NCBI GenBank assembly: GCA_037833965.1 | Contig: AP031355.1 | Coordinates: 27,367,501-27,431,500 of the forward strand | DNA length: 64,000 nt | DNA from: Marchantia polymorpha subsp. ruderalis | Lineage: Eukaryota > Streptophyta > Marchantiopsida > Marchantiales > Marchantiaceae | Direction of reading: 5' to 3' | Shown here: positions 28,961 to 40,190 of the stretch, in pieces | Position numbering within the stretch: the first letter of the stretch is position 1 | Layout: each line of letters begins with the position of its first letter | Notes under the pieces: generated by a model | The model's database searches: none | What the model was told of the DNA's origin: nothing | Seen by the model: the letters and a program-made list of their open reading frames with translations, nothing else | Made by a program: the position numbers and the translations under genes

Positions 28961-30658
28961 ATTTCCACAGTAAGTTTACCTTTGACTTGAATGTACGCCA
29001 AAACTGTTGATTTTGTTTTCTTTTGCGAATAACTTGGAGGGGTTCAAGATTTTAGATAAAACCATACATGATGATTTTCTGTTCCCGTCCATCTGGCCAT
29101 GAAGCAAAACAGGACATTACAGCTCAAGTGTCACGACCTGGAATGTGTTGAGAACGCCACTATAGGAATCTCTCTCTACTGAACTTGTACAAGTTTTTTA
29201 TGTATGAGCTCAGTAGGCAATAACGGAACTTATAATGGGTTAGTGCAAATTACGTTCATATGCTTACCGGTGGGTCTTTGTTGGCACGTTGGAAAAACGG
29301 AAACACCGGGTTCAATGATCTTCACTCTAGTGTAGCAGTGAACTGCTGGACAGGGCAACGATAGTGTGCGAATATTGTTGGCACAAACTTGGGTCATTTG
29401 CGAGACTCAACTCGTTTGTTGTCACATATTTTTTTTGCAGCACTTGTCCTAGAGCCCTTATCGTTCGTTGCATGGATTTTTCCTTCAGGATTATTCTTGA
29501 ACTAACGTGGATGCTGATACAGAATTCTATAGAGTAGGCGGTAATGGAACTTATAACCGGTTAGTGCAAACTACATTCTTATGTATACATTTTGTCCTAG
29601 CAATTCTAGTTTGTTTCTCGCTTGATACTTAAAAGCCTTAAAATAAGAAGCGAACAAAGTTCTCTTGATTAATAAATTTCTTGATGTTGTGGTCTTGATT
29701 GCGCTTTATGCCAATCATTCACTTATACCCACATGAGGTTTTCTCCTGTCAGCTTATGGAATATCTTGGACTTGGACTTTATCTCTGGACTTGGACTTGG
29801 ACTTGGACTAGACGGTTTTGCTCTTCTTTTACAACTCGTGCAAACTTTTCGTATATGAGCATGAATGGCTCTATGGCCATCCGAGGTACATTAGGTTTGG
29901 TAGGACCATGTTTTTGCACGGGTCGAGCACTACGTGCCTATCGGGTCTCGCCCCCCGGACCTGCCAGGAGAGGGCGCGCAACTATCTCGAACCGATAGAG
30001 GATTTGTCTTTTCGTCTCGGAGAACGGTATGCGAGGAAATCTCGCACTTTGTTCCAGAAATTGATGTCTGAAGTACGGTTTACAGCTCGATGTTACTCGG
30101 GGATCCGTTCCCACATGCCTTGGCACCTATCCTGACACTGCCGGCAGAATAAGTTCTGTTTTTCGCTGGTTATGGAGTTTCATTTGAGTGGCCGTCAAAC
30201 TATAGATGAATTTTGGTCCCCTGTGTTTCGATACTTTGAATACTTCTTTCTCCAAATTAGGACTAAATTTCTGGATCCGAGGAAGCAACGAGGTCTGCGA
30301 TTTACAAGGATGAACTTTTTAACTGGGATGTTAATCGGTTCATTGGGAAATAGCGTGGGTTTCTGGAATGCATTTTTCTATGCCTTCCATTCGCAGGTTT
30401 TCTTTCGCTCAGAAGACTCAATCCAACTGTGTTATTTTCACCCACTATTGTGATCAAAAAGAGAATTTCAGAGTAGATTTTGAAGTCTTTTATGATACAC
30501 CAAATTAATTTGTTCACCTATTTTTCCCCTATCTGTCTTCACCACAATGTATCACATTTTCCTTCATGGACAGTTTCACTTAGAACTTATACATTTTGAT
30601 TTCAATTTTATGGTCTAACGCGTATGTTGTTCTATATCTCTGTGAATAGGTTGAAGCA
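28961..30658. other. Region upstream of the HEL2-like gene
   Basis: It holds two diverged copies of a ~55-bp block (29212-29268 and 29533-29588) and a CTTGGA hexamer run. Plus-strand frames at 29818-30135 and 30172-30453 have no recognisable domain. Part of this may be the untranslated leader of the downstream gene. Confidence 0.4.
29765..29810. repeat. (CTTGGA)n hexanucleotide repeat
   Basis: About two units at 29765-29778, a short interruption, and then four units to 29809. Confidence 0.9.
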
Positions 30659-33600
30659 ATGGAAGACTGCTGTGCTGTGTGTGCCGAGCCCTTGGAGTGG
30701 GTTGGTTACGGGCCTTGTGGTCATCGAGAAGTGTGTTTCACGTGCATTGCGCGCCTTCGTTTTGTTCTCAATGACAAACGATGTTGCATTTGCAAGCAGG
30801 ATTGTCCTCAGGTTTATGTTACCAAGGTTCGAATCTTTATTCCTTCTCTATGTGGACATTCAGTAGAGAAACTAGTACCTCAATGCAGGTCTATGAGTCT
30901 TCCTAATCAAGCAATGCTCAGAGGGGTATCGTTTAGTTATGAAGACTCATCAAACATGCAATGATTTGGTGCCTCCCTACTGGACTCGAGCGTTGGGTTG
31001 AGTTTTGACTGGAAGACTTGCACTTATATCATTTGTCTTTTGATACGCCTGGATTCAGTAGGGGACACTTATTAGAGTTCGACTGAGAAGGCGTATTGTT
31101 CGTATTTTGTACGTATGGTACTACTTGCACATTCTACAGTTTATCACAACGATTTCATGACTATATTTGAAGGTAAAGTATATAATTGAGTTCTTGTTCT
31201 TGTTAGTTGCCTTTGTGGATTCCAATAACCAGTATGTACCTAAGAGTTTCGTTTTGCTTCTGAATGATAGGCTTTGGGTGACTACACACGAGTTGTCACG
31301 GACTGGAAAGTATTGCCGAGTCGATTGGGCAGTAGCACTGCAGAGGGTGGAGATTTGTGGTACGACAACGTAGTGGAAGCGTACTTCGACGATGAGGAGC
31401 CTTATAAAACCATCAAAGCAATGTGTAGGCTGTTTTGTAGTGTATGTGAGAATGCGTCTCCTGAAGATTCGGGCGGGAAAGGCATGATGAAAAAGGGGTA
31501 TATTTTCAAGAATATCGAAACACTACGCCGGCATCAGTATACAGCCCATAGAGTCTATATGTGTGAGTTGTGCTTGGAAGGCAGAAAGGTAATTACGATT
31601 ATCTTCTAGGACTGATATCGGACTAGACATAATCTCTGATTGATCATGGGGGTCAAGTAGGCCAATGGAGAAGATAGTTCAGGGCTTCCTTGGTTGAAAG
31701 AAATGCATGTTCAGTATATAATGTGTTGAGTCTTTGACGGACACAGTCGAATGAAGATAAAAATTCCTCATATAAAAATAGTTTGCACAAGAAGAACCTT
31801 GGCTGCACGTAATGTTAAGCGAGGATCAAATAGGGATTTTTAATGAGGTTGTGAAAGCTTTTATAGCCAACAGATTTTATGTCGGTACTTACCTGTTTTT
31901 CTGCTGGCTATTCAGATGCTTTACCTTGGGTATGGTGGACATTTCATAGCTGATTTCTTCCTCGTGCCTGTTCAGGTGTTTATGATTGAGCAAAAATTGT
32001 ATTCAAAATCTCAGTTAGACAGGCATAATTACAAGGGAGATTCTGAAGTTGATGGCACTGAAGAGGAGAGGGGAGGATTTGCTGGTCATCCCGAATGTGC
32101 CTTTTGCAAGAAGCGCTTCTATGGAGATAATGAGCTCTATCAGCACATGTCTCAGGAGCACTATACATGTCACATTTGTCAAAGGTACGAGACTTTAATT
32201 ATCCAGTATCGGGATTCGGCAGAGCAGCTTTATAAAGTATCTAAAATTGACCCTGGATGAACAGTTCCATTTCTTTGCGGTCAGATGTACCTAGTCTTTT
32301 TCACCAAATATTGTAAAAGTATGTTGTCATCATGTGTCTTGAATCAAGGACAGCAGGCCGTATATTTGCTTGTCGTCTTTATCGACCTCCTTAATATTGA
32401 TCTTAATCGTCGAATTTATTATGATACGAAGTGCTTATATTAATCAGCTATGATTGCTCAGTTTGTAGAGCGTGCAGTTGGCGTCAGTCCTGCACATTTC
32501 CTTGAAGTTGTGGTCACGTACAAATATCTTGTGTAGAGTGCAGAGAATTGCAAGGATAGTCTCCACAATGATATGAGGAATATATTTTTCATATCCTGAT
32601 CCGCCTTCCTGTTTCTCTCATTCTCCTAGTTGAAGGGCTAATGTGGATTGAGTCTCATACCTGGTCCCCGCTATATTCTTGACGACATTAAAGACCAAAA
32701 TATTGGCGGCATAATATCTGACGTCTTTTTTAGAAGCTTCCATTGATGCTTTGACCTTGTCTAAACAAAAAGTATAGCTGACGTAATCAGAAGCCTTGTA
32801 AGGCTGATAGAAATATGAATCATCTATTCTCATTGTGCATATATTCATCCATCTTGCAGTGTTATCATCCGTCAAGCATTCGTATGTTCACTGAGGACCT
32901 ATTTTCTGAAACGAGATCACCGTTTTGCCCAACCTGAAAGTACCTTACACATGATATTATCAGTAGATCTACTCTAGTTGCAGCTGATAGAGGAAACTGG
33001 AAAGAACCTGGAGAGTTCTAAATCCCTGGAGCATTTCATTTCTTACTATCATTTTTGATGGAAGAGATCTTGATCTTTCAAATATACTATGTGATTCCTG
33101 TGCATGTCCAGTAGGGCTTTGCTTTCGTCACAAAAGACAAACAAGACTATCATGTTAGGACAAGAAAATTGCTTTGAGCTAGAATTGGTTGCCCTTGGGA
33201 TCATCGAAAATTCCTTGTCTCGAAGTCATTTTATAAGGTTACGAGCATGACAAGAGAGATCCAGTCTTTTAGTTTAAAGTTTGAACTGAGAAACAAGGGA
33301 TGTTCATAGGGAGCAGCGCTGGTTACTGTCATGAAGGTGTCCCCTTCCTTGAAATAGGTTGGACAGGACGGTGAATGTTACTAGAATGAGGTGACAGATA
33401 GTACCCTCACTGGAGTAATTCCTTAGTCATCGACCGTTAGCTAGTACATTGTGACAAGGGCGTCATGCTTATACAGGGCATCTTGAACGTCCAGTTGTTA
33501 GGTGGCTCATGGGATGAAAATCGGAGATTGTCGAAAATCACTGAACTCCATATACTTGGCAAGACAGCCAGACCTTGGTTGCCTGACTTTCTTGAAGAGA

Positions 33601-36600
33601 ATGAGGTGGATTGACGAAAAGAAAGACAGGATGAGTTGGGAATGCGAAGGATCTGGGAGTATGCCTTGGAGAAACTCCTGTGATTGATGTGACTCCTCGG
33701 TCGTACCTGTGTGTGGTTTGCAGAGCAAGGCCGGGTCATTATGAGTACTATCGGAATTATGATGATTTAGAGGTGATGTTTGGAAATATGCTCCCATTAA
33801 CTTAAATGTTGACATTCCATTTGGTTTTTCTTCTTCTTTTAACGTACAAGACGAGTACGAGCTCTCTGTGAAAATCTTCAGCACATGAATCGAGTTTCAA
33901 TTTCAAGGCCAGATGCATACTACAATGAACGATTTGCACAATAATAACGTCATAGACTGTGGTTTTTGTATGCATTGGATGCTTACACATGTTTCCAGGA
34001 TTGCAAAGTTTTTCAAAACGGTTGACTTCATATCAGCCATGTGTGTCCTTTCGGTTTGTACTTATTTTACGGTAGCAACCGTAAACAAGGCATGTGAATA
34101 TTGCCTAGCCTTTTGGCTTCATTTTGACGGGTTCTTCCTTTCTTTTGATTTTTGAATTTGTTTCAGGCTCATTTTCGGCAAGAGCACGTGCTTTGCGAGC
34201 ACCCGGAGTGCCTCGCTAAGAAATTTGTTGTTTTTCCAAGTGAAGCAGAGCTGAAGGTAGGCCTTTATGCTGGTTTTTTTCTTGCTTTGTGGTTGTGTGC
34301 ATCTCTTCCACTTCCACAAATGCCCAACTCTAAGGACTCATTGATCTACGATTTGTACGGCAGATCCCTCGGTGCCGAGGGTCTAACAGCTGCAATAGAT
34401 GACCATGGATATGGAACGAAAATCGGAGTTTACAGATGTGTTCATATTCATATCTCCTGCAATGCCTCTGAGTTAACTGTCACTTATATTTGCTACTTAT
34501 CGTCTCTGCAGAGGCACAATGCAACCACACATGGTGGACATATGTCACGATCCCAGAGAAATGCGGCATTGCAGGTATGTCAGCACGTACTCGCGTGAGT
34601 GGAGGGCTTTCAACTGAAAAAAATGAGACTGGACGCTTCAACTCCTTATATGAAAGTTTTTAATTAATTACTTCTATCTATCTACTCAGGTTTGTGGACA
34701 GATGTCTGTTCGTCGATTGTGCTTACCATGACGTTTAATTGTATGTGTCAAACGTCTACTGAAATCTTGGTAAATACGAAAACAATGTAAGAAATTTGCT
34801 TGTCTGTATCTATGTTGATTGACATCGTATCGATCGAGACAACTCTTGATAACAATAATAGAGATGTAGGTTGTGTGTGTATTCCCCCTTGGTGTTTCTA
34901 TTATCAGATTTTCCAGCGTTGTCCCACTCTGTTGATGATTATTCAAAACGGTAGTTCATTCTGCGCTAAATGTTTAGACAGTCATTGGAAACAGTTCTCA
35001 AAGTAATAGGTCTTCGACCAATGAAGCTGTGGAATTTCGTTTATGGATGGTCTTTAGGACTGAGTTGTACTTGTAAAGATTCCATATTCTCTTATATAGC
35101 GTGAATCGCTGTGGTCTAGGGATGTTACATTTTCACGTTCATCATGATTGCTTGCAGATCCCTGTCAGTTTTCATTATAGGCGAACTGGACAAGACTCAG
35201 CAGATGATAATAATGGAGGTTATTCGAACCGTCGAAGTGGAAGAGGTCGTGGAGGTCATCCTTATTCTGGTGGTGGTGGTGGTGGTAGAAGTGACCATCT
35301 AGATGCTGCAGTACGTGCTAGTGTTGAATCAGCCCACTTGGAGGAAGCCGTACGAGAATCATCTGCTATGAGTGCATCTAGTAGTGATAGGCCTGGTTCA
35401 AATAATCCTCAAGCTGGTTCTGAAAGAGGAATATCCGGTGAGTCAGAAGCAGGTTTCTCTGGACAGGGTGATGGGGAAAACGAACCATCACGCTATCTTG
35501 CTGCCGTTTGGGGTGCAGGGCCATCGGCTTTGGGTGATGCTGCGTTTCCACCATTGCCAGGGACTTCTAAAAGTTCTCGGCGACGAGCGAAGTCAAAAAA
35601 CCAAGGTCCAGCATCGATGGCAGCTTTGTTGGGTGGGAATGGAATAGGAGGGGGAGGTAGAGGTGGAATACGTGTTTTGAATACTGCAGATCACAGGCAC
35701 ACATCTAGTAGTACTCAGATGCGTTCTGTTGTCGAAGTAGACCGAACTTATACAGGGCAGAACAGTACAAGCCGTCGTGAAGGGCTTGGAACTTTTGTCG
35801 ACACGAGGATCGAATCTAGTCAAGCTCCCTCAGTGAGTGCAGTAGGTGGGCCAGGGCCCCCGTCAGTTGCACTCCGGCCGGCAACTGGCGGGGAAAGTTC
35901 AAGTAGTGGCAATGGAGTACATACTAGAGGAGAATGGGCGGTTACACGTGGTCCAGCTGGCGGGGCAAGCTCAGTTGCTGGCAATGGACTTCCATCTAGA
36001 GAATCGGCACCAGTAGAGAGATCTACTATGATTAAGCCACTAACAGCACAGGTGAGTGAGCTAAGTTTGGACCTGAGAGCTGCAAATAAGGCTCTGGTAG
36101 AGAGAATTCGAACAGGTTTAAGAGGCAACGAACAGCAATATGCTGATTTCAAGGATGTGTCCGCCCGGTTCAGGAAAGGAGAGATGGGCTCCAAGGAGTA
36201 CTATGTCCACATTGCCAGGCTTGGGCTGTCATTCATTGTTCCAGAACTTGCAAGGCTTTGTCCCGATCCACAGAAGGGAAAAGAGTTGATGGAAGCACAC
36301 ACTACAACTATCACAAACAACGTTGTGGATCCCAAAAGCCTTCCTCCAGGTCTGGCTGGAGCTTTCCCGAGTTTGACAAGTGCAAGGGAAGTGGAGAGGC
36401 CTGCTCCTAAGCTTGCAGCAATGAAATCTGTCGTGTCAGATTCAGCAGGAAGCAGTGGGAGCTCCAATGGACATACTTCAAAGTATATCCCCGAGGAGGC
36501 TGTCGAACAGCTTTCAAGTGATGGGTACAGAAGAGCGAAAGGAAAAAACAAGATTGACATGAGCTCATCCACAGCTTCCACACTTTCTCCCTACGCTTCC

Positions 36601-37149
36601 ACACTTCCTCCGTTCCCGGCGCTGGGTACAGAAGGTACCCTATTAAATGAGCTTGCCGCTGCCCGTGACCGGAAGCCACAAGTCCTGGTAAAAGCTTTTC
36701 CTCCACTTATTCAAGATCCACCCCAGCCTCAAACTTCCTCAGCCACTTCTGACAAACCAACAGCATCAACACCAGAGAATGGAACATGGGCCTGTGTAAG
36801 ATGTACGCTTCTCAACAAGGCAAGTGATCTGCAATGTGATGCTTGCAAAACCCCACAGCTTGTCCAAATAGGAAAGGATGCAGCTGATGCCGCAAGTGCT
36901 AGTGAGAAACGGAAGAAGAAAACTTCGAAGTTTCAAAGAGTTCGTTTAGGTGATGGTTCTGCCGCAGCGTTGTTGGACTCAACTGCTCTGAACCCATGGG
37001 GTCAATCTTCACAATCCGAGATCGATAGTAGGAATTCTGGAAGCAGTTCCGGTCGAGGTGTCTGGAACAACGGCGGTGGTCAGCGTCTCGTCTCTTTGGT
37101 TCAGAGGGAAGCCATTATCGACGATGCTTGGAGCCACGGAAGTAAGTGA
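30659..37149 (+). CDS. HEL2: HEL2/ZNF598-type RING zinc-finger E3 ubiquitin ligase, seven exons
   Basis: Coding exons are 30659-30826, 31271-31588, 31976-32184, 33724-33772, 34167-34256, 34512-34574 and 35158-37149, all with GT-AG junctions. Phases agree and the product is 962 residues. An N-terminal RING (CAVC at 5-8, CGH at 20-22, CFTC at 26-29, CCIC at 42-45) is followed by the family's C2H2-like fingers: FCSVC and MCELC in exon 2, CAFCKKRF and HYTCHICQR in exon 3, and LCEHPECLAKKF in exon 5. The linker motif YEYYRNYDDLE in exon 4 is diagnostic. The long last exon is Gly/Ser-rich. It has UIM-like AAVRASVESAHLEEAV and a C-terminal RanBP2-type zinc finger near residues 841-866 (WACVRCTLLN...CDACKTPQ). 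Yeast Hel2 and animal ZNF598 ubiquitinate small ribosomal proteins on collided ribosomes and start ribosome-associated quality control in the cytosol; the same role is inferred here. E2 partners are typically UbcH5-like, the class encoded at the start of this window. Confidence 0.94.
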
Positions 37150-38689
37150 TTTTCAGAGGAGAGTTAACTTTACAATTGTTTTGTTGGTTTCACAATCACA
37201 TTTTTTGATTTGGTGTCAGAAGAATGCCACCTAAATCACATGAAGTGTCCCTACTTGAGACACCACGAGGAAGAGGATCATGCCGCCGGAGAGATATACA
37301 CGATAGGTTTTTCACGTAATAAGTCGTCCCTGCAATCTTGCACCTCAGGGAAGTGTAACAAGTTTGTGGACTTCTGAATTTTTTTCCATTTGATTTGTAT
37401 AAGTATCTGCAACTAACAAATGACGATCAAGGTGTGCACCCTAGGCACTCTCTTCTGAATGGCCGTGACTTTGGGCATCCTGTGGAGGTTTGTATTGTGT
37501 TTGATGTTTACGAGAGATATGTTAATTGTAAAACTGTATGATTAGGATCTTGAGATGAGTTTACATGGAGCAATTTCTATTTAATCTCACAAGTGCAGCA
37601 GAGTCCAGGCACTTGTATGAAGAACACACGTTCTACAAACACTTCGTTCTTTATTCTGATGAGCGGTTGCATCTCTTGAATGTGAGAGGATAGATAGCTG
37701 AGTTAATCCAACTGATCCAGCACGACTGCCAAAGAAATTGTTACCTTGTTACATCATGAACATCACGAACTGGCAGATTCGTGATTTGCATAGGAGCAAA
37801 TCTGAAGACGGGTACTCAAAATCTGCAATTTCGAAATCCTGCCATCACCAATCACGAAATCATCGAAATGATCACGATGGCTCACGAAATGATTGAATAG
37901 CTGTTGATGATGGAAGAGGGGAATTGCTTTTTCCTTGTTATTGATGCTCGTGCCTACTTCATTACTAGTCATCAGCAGTGAGATACAGACGGGAAGTTTG
38001 CAAGCAACATAGCAAGTTGTGCAGTGGTGATCGAAACTGTACATTTAGGAAGAGGTGTACGAAGAAATTGTCAATTCCGAGAGGGACATTTATCACACTG
38101 AAAGAAGGACCACATTTGCCTACCAGGAAAATGAAACTGGACATAAGAATTGCAGAAGGTAATGTTCGTTATTACAAGATACTTCCAACAGGCGCAGGGT
38201 TCATGCGCCGAAGAACTTGCATTCTAGAAACAAGTCTACTTGAAGAAGTGCGTTGCCCGGTTAATGCGGGTATGCGCTGTCGGCGCTCATGATTATGAAC
38301 GGGATACCATTTGACACTATAAGTGCATTGAAGATAGCTACTATACGACGAGGGCAAACCATCATTGTCTAATACCAGTGTGAGTTGCACATATAATTTG
38401 ACGAGAAAGAGAATCATGGAGAAAACGACGCGATGCAAAAGCGCGGGCTGAGTTACAAAGCAGGAAACAACAGAATTCTGAAGAGGGAGAGATCTAATCC
38501 GTCTTGTAGTGAAGCACTATGTCACAAACTGTTGATTAAGAGATAAGTCTTGGATAGTCATTTGTAGCAAGCTTGACAAGTCACACAAGATTCCGAATAT
38601 CTCTCGGAACTAAAAATGGAAGTAGTAACACTCAATCGAGACAATTGAAAGTAGTATTGATAAGGCAAGAGTAGTTCGCTCATCCTCCT
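37150..38689. other. 3' flank of the HEL2-like gene and degraded DNA
   Basis: The first few hundred bases are probably 3' UTR. The rest has no gene I can support. It may include the integrase end of the adjoining minus-strand gypsy relic, but I could not align it convincingly. Confidence 0.45.
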
Positions 38690-40190
38690 TCCTTGGGTGC
38701 AAGGTACTTAAGTCTAAGAAAGAGTGTCGGACTGAATCTGTTGGGAATTCGGTTGGTATTTGATGACAATGTTGAAACGCGAAGGCGATATACTCCAACA
38801 GGTTTGTCTTCAATTCAGTACCTTGTAAGACATGAAGTACTTAAGGATTTTGTAATCGGTGTAGACTATTACCGGATGTTGAGCTCCTTCAAAATAATGA
38901 CGCCATTGTTGGAACGAGTCGACAATTACTAATCGCCACTTTTTGTGTATGATCTGGGCAGAAGTAAATTTTTGCAAGTGAAACGCGCTAGGATAGAGGT
39001 GTAAGTCTTCGTTGTGTTGTGAAAGTACCGCTCGAAAGGCGAAGTCAAAAGTATATGTTTCTAGAAATATCAGCTTCTGGAAGTGAATATGCCTTATAAT
39101 AGATGCAATTGTAAACGACTTCTTAAGAGTTTCAAATGCTTGGTCTCTTTCCGCATTTCACTCTATCTTCTTTTTGTGAGTCAATCGCTTGGTATGCTTC
39201 CCCATCGATCTTCTCTTTGCGAGTCAATCGTATCAACAAAGAAGCAGTTTTGATATAGTTTTGGATAAAGATTAGATTGAAATTTGCAAAAACCAAGTAA
39301 ACATTCTAAGTCTTAAATGATAGCTGGACTTTTTCATTTGATATACGTTTGAATCTTCTTTGGTTCCATGGATAGATCCTCCTTACAAGTGATGTATTTG
39401 AAGAATTTGACTTGGTATTGGTTAAAAACGCACTTCTCCAACTATAGATATAGTCTAACCGTGCACAACTTATCTAAAACTAGTCGCACATGGTTGATGT
39501 CATCTTCTTCATTCTTGGAAAAAACTAATATGTCTAGAAATAATAGACAATAAACCCGTCTAGAATTTTTCAAGAAACGTTATTTATCAAGTGTTGGAAG
39601 ATATCAGGGGATTTGGTAAGACAAAAATTTTGACATTGTATTCAAAGTATTCATACATAGTTCATCTTCCTTGCTACGTACAAAGTTGTACACTCCACAA
39701 ATATCAATCTTGATGTGGATCTTTGTTTGAACGAGTTAATAAAAAAAGTACTGAAATAAGCACCAATGGACAACTATTCTTGATTGTGCTCTTGTTTAGT
39801 TCACAATAATCCACACACAAATAGGATCTTTATTCAACATTCCAACACATGATTTGGAATGTTGAATAAAGATCTTCATAAAATCTTCATCAATATAATC
39901 TTACAAAGACAGCAAGCTATTTTTGAAAGAGTCTGTAGATTGGACTAAAGAAAATTTGCACAATTTCTTGGAGTTCAATGTCACAATCATAAATTTTATA
40001 TTGAGAAATGTATCATCATTCTTTCCTCAATCACGTCATAATACTCCTTATATTTAACTAGTAACTTGATTGGTTCTTGAAAAGATTGAGATGTTGAAAG
40101 TGCATAAATTGCAAACATATTTTCATTGATGACAATCCTATGAATGTCTCGGGCATCAGCCATCAATCTATATTTGGGTTTGGACATTTA
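38690..40190 (-). mobile_element. Decayed Ty3-gypsy pol relic (reverse transcriptase to RNase H)
   Basis: Read on the minus strand the order is that of gypsy pol. Near 40190-39996 there is a pre-RT segment (FAIYALSTSQSFQEPIKL). At about 39740-39590 is the RT palm entry (IHIKIDICGVYNFVR, then EYFEYNVKIFVLPNP in a shifted frame). At about 39510-39350 are DILVFSKNEEDDINHVRLV and KCVFNQYQVKFFKYI. The RNase H follows: QAFETLKKSFTIASI near 39150, AFRAVLSQHNEDLHLYPSAF near 39030, and FQQWRHYFEGAQHPVIVYTD, KILKYFMSYKVLN near 38900-38800, ending KYQPNSQQ near 38750. Many stops and frameshifts occur and the YxDD box is not intact. No LTRs were found. The relic also contains a perfect palindrome at 39825-39874. 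Confidence 0.85.
39825..39874. repeat. Perfect inverted repeat, 20-bp arms, 10-bp loop
   Basis: The left arm 39825-39844 (GATCTTTATTCAACATTCCA) is the exact reverse complement of 39855-39874. It sits inside the gypsy relic where the RT sequence should be continuous, so it is probably a local inverted duplication that broke the element. Confidence 0.97.

Noticed and set aside
29698-30453. Plus-strand frames upstream of the HEL2-like gene
   Set aside because: No recognised domain, they change frame repeatedly, and the HEL2 start codon with an intact RING lies downstream.
30820-30840. tRNA T-loop-like GGTTCGAATC
   Set aside because: It is the donor end of HEL2 exon 1; no cloverleaf can be formed around it.
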